DNA of 11,428 bases from Desulfobacterales bacterium (GTDB taxonomy: Bacteria; Desulfobacterota; Desulfobacteria; Desulfobacterales; C00003060), in the NCBI GenBank assembly GCA_030629475.1, contig DAOVOU010000030.1, positions 1 through 11,428 on the forward strand, read 5' to 3'. Shown here in pieces: positions 6,889 through 11,428 of the stretch. Positions within the stretch are counted from its first letter, which is position 1. Every line of letters starts with the position of its first letter. The position numbers and the translations under genes were made by a program. A model generated the notes under the pieces. That model made no database searches and was not told where the DNA came from. It saw only the letters and a program-made list of their open reading frames with translations.

Positions 6889-6911
6889 CTTGGAAAGAAA
6901 GGACATCATTG

Positions 6912-9563
6912 ATGAGCGAACTTGAACGAACCGTTTTATACGATCGGCACGTGGCCCTGGGTGCCAAGATAGTGGAGTTCTGCGGCTGGGAGATGCCCAT
7001 CTTCTACCCCACCGGCATCGTGGAGGAGCATCTGGCCACCCGCAAGAGGGCTGGGCTTTTTGACGTCTCCCACATGGGCCGGTTTATCGTCCGGGGTGCC
7101 GGTGCCCTGAGATTTCTTCAGCACGTCTTGAGCAACAACGCTGAAGCATTAGACATCAGAGAGAGGGGTGCTCAATACACCATCATCTCCACCGAAACAG
7201 GCGGGGCTGTGGACGACGCGTATCTATATCGCTTTGTCGAAGACGAATATCTGTTGGTGGTCAACGCGGTTAACCGCGACAAGGACTGGAATCACTTCCA
7301 GTCACTTTTAAAGGATTTCGACGACGTTGAACTGATCGACCGCACCGAAGAGGTCGTCATGCTTTCGCTCCAGGGGCCGACGTCGCGTCAAATCCTGGAA
7401 GAGATCATAGAGTCCGGCCCGCTCCCGGAGCCGATGCGAAACGCCGTGAGCATGGTGACGATTTCCGGTGCCTGGGTAAAAGTGGCCCGCACCGGCTACA
7501 CGGGCGAGCCATTGTGTTTTGAGCTCTTTGCCAACCGAGACGACGGCCCCATGCTGTGGGACCGGATCGTAGCCAGGGGGGCAATGCCTATCGGCCTTGG
7601 CGCACGGGATACGCTCCGCCTGGAAGCCGCCCTGCCGCTCTACGGCCACGAGTTAGGTGAAGACCCCGAAGGCAAGGAGATCCCCATGATGGCCTGTCCT
7701 TTGGCGAAGTTCGCTGTGAGCTTTTCGCCCCTGAAAGGGGGTTTCCTGGGCCGTGCGGACCTATCCAGGCAGCATGAGGCCTTAAAGAAAATCATCTCCC
7801 GTGATTACTCGCTCATCCATGACTTGCCCCGTGTGATCAAGTCGATCGCAGTGGCAGGGCGAGGCGTTGCCCGCGAGGGGTCCAAGGTGTTTAAAGGCGA
7901 CAAGCACGTCGGCTTTGTGACCAGCGGCACAATGGTCCCCATGTGGACCGTAGACGGCGAAGGGCTGGACTCCGCACAGACCGACGAGCGGCAGTTGCGC
8001 TCCATCTGCCTTGGCTATATCGATAGCGACATCGTCCAGGACGACAAACTCACCATCGAGATCCGCGGCAAAGCGGTTGATGCCGTGGTGGTGCCGTTCC
8101 ACATGCGCTCCGATGCCCCGCCGTATGCACGGCCGATCGTCTTCGATCACGAAATACGAAAAGAGGAACTGCCGACCGGCAATGCGCCAGCCACGGCCCT
8201 CGGGCTGCTTGAAAAGGCAGTGGAAAACACCCACTGGCGACAAAGGGAGTGCATCAACCTCATTCCGTCCGAGATGACGATTTCTCCCATGGTCCGGCTG
8301 CTGTCGGTGATGGACCCGGCCTTCCGCTACGCCGAGCACAAGAAGGCAATAGCATTCTACGATGCCAACATCTTCTATTACCAGGGCACCGAGTTCATCG
8401 GCGAGGTCGAGCGGATGCTTGAAAAAGAAATGCAACAATTCCTTGGCTGCGAGAATGTGGAAACACGCCTCATTAGCGGCCAGATGGCAAACACCGCTGT
8501 TTTCAGCGCCATGGTCGATTACATCAATCGCACCGACCGCAAGGCTGAGCCCCGGCGGATTCGCCGGGTGATGAACAACCATATCGGCAAGGGCGGCCAC
8601 CTGAGCGCCCAGCCCATGGGCGCACTGAAGGACTACGTGGCCCGGGACCCGCGCACGGAGCGTCCGGCCGTGATAAATTTCCCTGTGCTGGCCGACAACC
8701 GTCACAAGATAGATGTACCGGTCACGCTGGAACTGATCGATCAGTACCGGCCGGAGCTGATCATTTTCGGAAAGAGCATGGTCCTGCACAAGGAGCCGGT
8801 CGCCGAGATCCGTAAGTTCCTCGACGCCCAGGACATCGATGCTGTGGTAATGTACGACATGGCCCACGTGCTGGGACTCATCGGCCCGCACTTCCAGCAG
8901 CCCTTTACAGAAGGGGCCGACATAGTTACCGGATCGACGCACAAGACGTACTTCGGGACGCAACGAGGCGTCGTGGGCAGCCGTTTTCAGGAGCACGAAG
9001 AGCGTTACGACCTTTGGGAGGCTCTGCTTCGGCGGGCCTTCCCCGGATCGGTCTCCAACCACCACCTTGGCACCCTGCTCGGCCTGCTCATGGCCAGTTA
9101 CGAGATGAATCACTTCAAGGACCAATACCAGCCTAAGGTCATCGCCAATGCCAAGGCATTCGCTCGGGCGCTAAACGACAGTGGACTGAACGTGGCCGGA
9201 GACCCGGCCATCGATTTCACCGAAACCCACCAGGTAGTAGTAAATGTGGGCTACGGCCGCGGGCCGGAAATTGCCAGGCGACTCGAAGCTAACAACATCA
9301 TCTGCAACTACCAGGCGAACACAGACGAAGAGGGGTTTACTGCCTCCGGGGCTCTCAGGATGGGCGTATCGGAGATGACCCGCTTCGGCATGGAAGAAGA
9401 CGACTTCCGCGCCCTGGCTGTGCTGATCCATGACGTGGTGATAAATGACACCAATGTCGCTGATCAGGTCAAGGCGCTCCGGAAACGATTCCGTGAACTC
9501 CGGTTCTGCTTTCGTGGCGACGAATACGCTGACGTTCTGCAAAAGCTGCACGAGCTTTTGTAA
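6912..9563 (+). CDS. gcvT-glyA: GcvT-SHMT fusion: aminomethyltransferase joined to serine hydroxymethyltransferase-like domain
   Basis: One 883-residue frame holds two enzymes. Residues 1 to about 405 are T protein, which releases ammonia from aminomethylated GcvH and forms 5,10-methylene-THF. They show VEFCGWEMPIFYPTGIVEEH, FDVSHMG, the catalytic-region VDDAYLYR (D101-D102), GYTGEP and GARDTLRLEAALPLYG; about 18 extra residues (near 345-363) sit between VTSGT and LGYI. After a linker (about 405-435), the rest is SHMT-like fold-type I PLP enzyme: LIPSE (E454), YAEH, FYYQGTEF, D649/H652 in YDMAHV, PLP lysine K678 in GSTHKTYFG, and RMGVSEMTRFG near the substrate carboxylate site. Start 6912 has AAAGGA at 6898-6903, 8 nt away; the ATG at 6879 has no ribosome site. 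GC content is visibly higher than in flanking genes. It is divergent from gcvH-PA-PB, whose missing T protein it supplies. Confidence 0.93.
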   Translation: MSELERTVLYDRHVALGAKIVEFCGWEMPIFYPTGIVEEHLATRKRAGLFDVSHMGRFIVRGAGALRFLQHVLSNNAEALDIRERGAQYTIISTETGGAVDDAYLYRFVEDEYLLVVNAVNRDKDWNHFQSLLKDFDDVELIDRTEEVVMLSLQGPTSRQILEEIIESGPLPEPMRNAVSMVTISGAWVKVARTGYTGEPLCFELFANRDDGPMLWDRIVARGAMPIGLGARDTLRLEAALPLYGHELGEDPEGKEIPMMACPLAKFAVSFSPLKGGFLGRADLSRQHEALKKIISRDYSLIHDLPRVIKSIAVAGRGVAREGSKVFKGDKHVGFVTSGTMVPMWTVDGEGLDSAQTDERQLRSICLGYIDSDIVQDDKLTIEIRGKAVDAVVVPFHMRSDAPPYARPIVFDHEIRKEELPTGNAPATALGLLEKAVENTHWRQRECINLIPSEMTISPMVRLLSVMDPAFRYAEHKKAIAFYDANIFYYQGTEFIGEVERMLEKEMQQFLGCENVETRLISGQMANTAVFSAMVDYINRTDRKAEPRRIRRVMNNHIGKGGHLSAQPMGALKDYVARDPRTERPAVINFPVLADNRHKIDVPVTLELIDQYRPELIIFGKSMVLHKEPVAEIRKFLDAQDIDAVVMYDMAHVLGLIGPHFQQPFTEGADIVTGSTHKTYFGTQRGVVGSRFQEHEERYDLWEALLRRAFPGSVSNHHLGTLLGLLMASYEMNHFKDQYQPKVIANAKAFARALNDSGLNVAGDPAIDFTETHQVVVNVGYGRGPEIARRLEANNIICNYQANTDEEGFTASGALRMGVSEMTRFGMEEDDFRALAVLIHDVVINDTNVADQVKALRKRFRELRFCFRGDEYADVLQKLHELL

Positions 9564-9572
9564 GCTGTATGT

Positions 9573-10451
9573 ATGAATAAAAGCAACATAATAAACTTTG
9601 AACCCAAACAACGTCTTCTTGAAAAGGTAGACTCGTATATCGAATCAGTAGAACTCTTTTTGGAAGAAGAGGATAAAGGTGTGCCCCTGCTTCTAAAGGC
9701 ACTCAAATATGCTGATGACAAATTGAAGCACAAGATAATATTTCTCTTGGGTAGTTTCGCCAAACAGAAGGTGGCCTGGCCCCTATATCAGATGATGATT
9801 GATCCTGACGAAAATGAAGAGATTCGCCACTTCGCCTCTATCCAGCTCAGCGTTATTTCCCCTTTTCTTCAAGACCATCAACCCCTAATAGATCGCCTTC
9901 TCGAAGACATCAAGAGTCCTGATCCTGAACTACGACTGCATGCTGCTTTTGCATTGGGATGGGAAGGCAACACCCAGGCCGCCATTCCTCTCATTGAGCT
10001 ACTTTACGACTCTGACATTGAGGTTCAGGCAACCGCGGTCAATGCCCTCTCCAATCTACGGGATGACCGTATCCTTAGCCTGATGCTGGAACGATTGGAA
10101 CACGGACCCATGGAACAAAAAAGAACTATCCTTTTTAATCTATGGCGTTTTTATTCCAAGCGGGAAGAGGTGGTGTCCATTTATCTCAAATACCTGGATC
10201 ATGAAGACTCCGATCTTCGTTTCGATGCCCTGGTACTCCTTGCAACGATGACCGAGGCTATGGAACATATAGCAACATATCGTAAATGTCTAGGTGACAA
10301 AGACCCCCGTATTCGGGTTTTGGCTTTAAAGGAATTAAATGAAGCCAGTAGAGAGGACCTGCTTGGATTTAAAGAAGAGATTCAACACATGCTTTCGGAC
10401 CCTGATATGGCGGTCAAGCGGGCGGCTGTAAAACTTTGCAAGAAATTATAG
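9573..10451 (+). CDS. HEAT-repeat protein
   Basis: A 292-residue all-helical solenoid with no signal peptide or membrane segment, hence probably cytoplasmic. Repeats with the typical 'D.d..vR..Aa.aL' helix pattern are clear at about 105-135 (SPDPELRLHAAFALG), 136-165 (DSDIEVQATAVNALSNL), 205-235 (DHEDSDLRFDALVLLA), 238-265 (GDKDPRIRVLALKELN) and 272-290 (SDPDMAVKRAAVKL); weaker ones lie at 32-100. Such proteins act as protein-binding scaffolds, and no catalytic residues are visible. It starts only 9 nt after the gcvT-glyA stop but has no recognisable Shine-Dalgarno, which suggests translation coupled to the upstream gene. Its base composition is more AT-rich than that gene. The physical link suggests, but does not show, a role with the fusion enzyme. 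Confidence 0.85.
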   Translation: MNKSNIINFEPKQRLLEKVDSYIESVELFLEEEDKGVPLLLKALKYADDKLKHKIIFLLGSFAKQKVAWPLYQMMIDPDENEEIRHFASIQLSVISPFLQDHQPLIDRLLEDIKSPDPELRLHAAFALGWEGNTQAAIPLIELLYDSDIEVQATAVNALSNLRDDRILSLMLERLEHGPMEQKRTILFNLWRFYSKREEVVSIYLKYLDHEDSDLRFDALVLLATMTEAMEHIATYRKCLGDKDPRIRVLALKELNEASREDLLGFKEEIQHMLSDPDMAVKRAAVKLCKKL

Positions 10452-10595
10452 GTTCGAAAGCGCGGTACCATCACACTCCCGGTAACAATACGGGAGCAAA
10501 TCAAAAAATGGCAAACTTCCTTACAGTCGAAGATTCCCCGCAGCTTCCTGCGGGAAGCTTCAAAAAAACAGATTAAAGATATCAAAAGACTCTGA
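10452..10595 (+). pseudogene. Possible AbrB/MazE-like antitoxin fragment, in frame after the HEAT stop
   Basis: Directly after the HEAT-gene TAG, the same frame stays open for 47 codons. It begins VRKRGTITLPVTIREQ, which resembles the swapped-hairpin DNA-binding strand of AbrB/SpoVT antitoxins (R.GTITLP..IR). The rest does not follow the family (no 'GD.v' turn), and it lacks its own start codon and ribosome site. I read it as a decayed fragment; chance similarity is possible because the match is about 12 residues. A hairpin-forming sequence (10529-10561) interrupts it. Confidence 0.3.
10529..10561. repeat. Strong imperfect hairpin
   Basis: CCCGCAG (10537-10543) pairs with CTGCGGG (10548-10554) around a CTTC loop. 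The stem extends through a bulged C and one mismatch to GAAG (10529-10532) with CTTC (10558-10561). It is followed by a run of A rather than T on the plus strand, so it is not an intrinsic terminator for the HEAT gene; on the minus strand the T-run precedes the stem. Confidence 0.6.
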
Positions 10596-10596
10596 G

Positions 10597-10694
10597 CCCC
10601 ATTAGATACTTTGATAGCGAAAGGGGGTAAAACGTATCTACAGTGGTGTATTGGTGTGAACTCACAAATGAACTTTCTGTCTTATCTAACGGGG
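10597..10694. repeat. Inverted repeats before the small TTG-start gene
   Basis: CCCCATTAGATA (10597-10608) and TATCTAACGGGG (10683-10694) are complementary at 11 of 12 positions and bracket 74 nt. Inside, TAGATAC (10603-10609) pairs with GTATCTA (10634-10640). A separate dyad, TGTGA-AC-TCACA, lies at 10655-10666. Such dyads just upstream of a putative antitoxin gene could be operator sites or ends of a decayed insertion; the sequence does not decide. Confidence 0.45.
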
Positions 10695-10736
10695 TAAACC
10701 TCTGTGGGCTCCGTGAGAGATAAGGAGGCAATAAGA

Positions 10737-10952
10737 TTGGACCTAAAACGCCTGGTTTGGGATTACCCGCATCCTCTAAAAGATGATCTGTGGAGGGCCA
10801 GAAAGATCGCCGAGCTTTTCCCTTTTGTCCTTGAAAAGCTTACCGAGGAAGACAAACAGATTCTGCTTCAACACCTTGATAACATTAATGTTCCTGATGA
10901 GAGGAAGGAATTTATAAGGATGGTGTGCGGTGGAAAACAGGATACTGAGTGA
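10737..10952 (+). CDS. Small hypothetical protein, possible partner of the broken AbiEii-type gene
   Basis: A 71-residue charged, helix-rich protein beginning with (M)DLKRLVWDYPHPLKDD and containing RKIAELFPFVLEKL and TEEDKQILLQHL. The TTG at 10737 is preferred to the in-frame GTG at 10704 because TAAGGAGG (10721-10728) gives an ideal 8-nt spacing and the conserved-looking L-K-R-L-x-W-D start then falls at the N-terminus. Small proteins with such a W-D opening often sit directly upstream of AbiEii/DUF1814 nucleotidyltransferases; that statement is from recall, and the role as antitoxin or chaperone is inferred. It overlaps the first codons of the broken toxin gene by 23 nt. The gene itself looks intact. 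Confidence 0.5.
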   Translation: MDLKRLVWDYPHPLKDDLWRARKIAELFPFVLEKLTEEDKQILLQHLDNINVPDERKEFIRMVCGGKQDTE

Positions 10953-11225
10953 AAAGCAGAAGGTACTAATAGAGATCCAAAGGATTTTGTAGACCTCTAC
11001 TTTGTTTTGCGCAACTATGACTGGAAGTTGGGCGATTTGATAAAAAAGACCGAGGAGAGATTTGAAATCAGAGGGCTTGAGTACGTTATTCCAGAGAGGC
11101 TACTCCTAGTCAAAAAGATCGGGCCGGATGATCTGCCTACAATGCTCAAGGAGATAAATGCAGAAGAGATGAAGTGCTATTTCCTGGAGCAAGCCTCCGA
11201 GTTGGTGAAGGCCTTCAGAACCTGA
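10930..11225 (+). pseudogene. Remnant of an AbiEii-type nucleotidyltransferase toxin, internally deleted
   Basis: A GTG at 10930, with AAGGA at 10916-10920 (9-nt spacing), opens a frame of 20 codons, VENRILSEKQKVLIEIQRIL, ending at TAG 10990. This looks like the N-terminus of AbiEii/DUF1814 proteins ('iLs..Qk.lL..i'). In another frame, from about 10971 to the TGA at 11225, comes RDPKDFVDLYFVLRNYD and later LPTMLKEINAEEMKCYFLEQ, the C-terminal third of that family. The intervening core with the nucleotide-binding GGTAL and D-x-D motifs is missing: about 130 or more codons for a typical 200-250 residue protein. The TTG at 11007 opens a 72-codon frame that has no ribosome site, and the homology begins upstream of it, so I treat the whole as a pseudogene. 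Product inference is from pattern recall only. Confidence 0.6.
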
Positions 11226-11428
11226 TGGTGAAGTACAAGGCAGTTGGAGGCCATGGGCAGTCCCTTGGGGCTTGACCTCGTCATTAACATGGTGGCTCAA
11301 AAGCTCGATAACCAGATCCGTTTTCAGGGCCATCCCTGACCTCTGACCTACAAATCGAACCAAATTGAACATCGCGGTTTTACACCACGGGCTTGGCTTA
11401 GATACTGCTTTTTCCATCGGTTGGAGAA

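Larger units (their letters stand above)
6201..6911. other. Divergent intergenic region with repeats and dyads
   Basis: About 700 nt without a supportable gene, between gcvH (minus) and the gcvT-glyA fusion (plus). It must carry promoters for both. On the gcvH side a TTGACT-like box (minus strand, 6286-6291) and AT-rich DNA at 6241-6260 are only weak candidates. The contents are a mosaic: an imperfect inverted repeat at 6290-6440, GATACTGGATGC words at 6521-6550 and 6635-6670, a GGGGC-TTC-GCCCC hairpin at 6684-6696, a GTCGAG repeat at 6702-6728 and nested dyads at 6829-6888. I looked for the paired conserved cores of a glycine riboswitch on both strands and did not see them. Confidence 0.6.

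Noticed and set aside
6201..6911. Glycine riboswitch upstream of gcvH or of the fusion gene
   Set aside because: Expected from the pathway, but the tandem conserved cores and the linker pattern are not visible on either strand; the dyads present do not match.
6879..6911. Upstream ATG (6879) as the start of the fusion protein
   Set aside because: No ribosome site precedes it and it lies in the nested-dyad region; ATG 6912 has AAAGGA at 8 nt and begins with the normal GcvT N-terminus.
7782..9125. Long minus-strand open frame (447 codons) across the fusion gene
   Set aside because: It is antisense to clearly homologous GcvT/SHMT coding sequence and arises from GC-rich codon bias; its translation has no recognisable motif and no ribosome site.
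10529..10561. Terminator for the HEAT gene
   Set aside because: The stem is strong, but an A-run rather than a T-run follows it on the plus strand.
11253..11339. 28-codon plus-strand frame with GGAGG only 2 nt before ATG
   Set aside because: Too short, with poor ribosome-site spacing and no recognisable similarity.
11106..11417. 103-codon minus-strand frame at the right end
   Set aside because: It overlaps the AbiEii remnant antisense, has no recognisable motif and looks like a chance frame.

Overview
The window looks like chromosomal DNA of a Desulfobacterota-type (sulfate-reducing or syntrophic 'deltaproteobacterial') anaerobe of moderate GC. This is an inference from three things: the split glycine dehydrogenase (GcvPA plus GcvPB), the small EF-Tu-domain-2-like protein, and intergenic spaces filled with short degenerate repeats of a kind I recall from such genomes. 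No taxonomic marker gene is present.

Left part (1-1136): a repeat-bearing leader is followed by a small plus-strand EF-Tu-domain-2-like gene with its own intrinsic terminator. An unrecognised minus-strand gene converges on it and overlaps the end of lipA.

Centre-left (1133-6200, minus strand): gcvH, gcvPA and gcvPB are tightly packed (TAA/ATG abutment, then an ATGA overlap). They are followed by lipB and lipA, each after a roughly 150-nt repeat-bearing spacer. The set provides the glycine decarboxylase (P), the lipoyl carrier (H) and the two enzymes that put octanoate on H and convert it to lipoate. The L protein (dihydrolipoamide dehydrogenase) is not in the window.

Centre-right (6201-9563): a roughly 700-nt divergent intergenic region, dense in repeats and dyads, leads to the most notable gene. 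This is an 883-residue single reading frame joining a complete GcvT (T protein, aminomethyltransferase) to a complete but divergent serine hydroxymethyltransferase-like domain. T protein makes or uses 5,10-methylene-tetrahydrofolate and SHMT uses or makes it, so the fusion links the glycine cleavage/synthase reaction to serine interconversion in one polypeptide. With gcvH-PA-PB-lipB-lipA opposite, the locus is a near-complete glycine/serine/C1 module that could run oxidatively or as a reductive glycine route.

Right part (9573-11428): a HEAT-repeat protein begins 9 nt after the fusion. Beyond it lies what appears to be a toxin-antitoxin graveyard. It holds an AbrB-like fragment in frame after the HEAT stop, a strong hairpin, a small intact gene with a TTG start, and a broken AbiEii-type nucleotidyltransferase. 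In the last, only the first 20 codons and the C-terminal part remain, in different frames. The final 200 nt (11226-11428) hold nothing I can assign.
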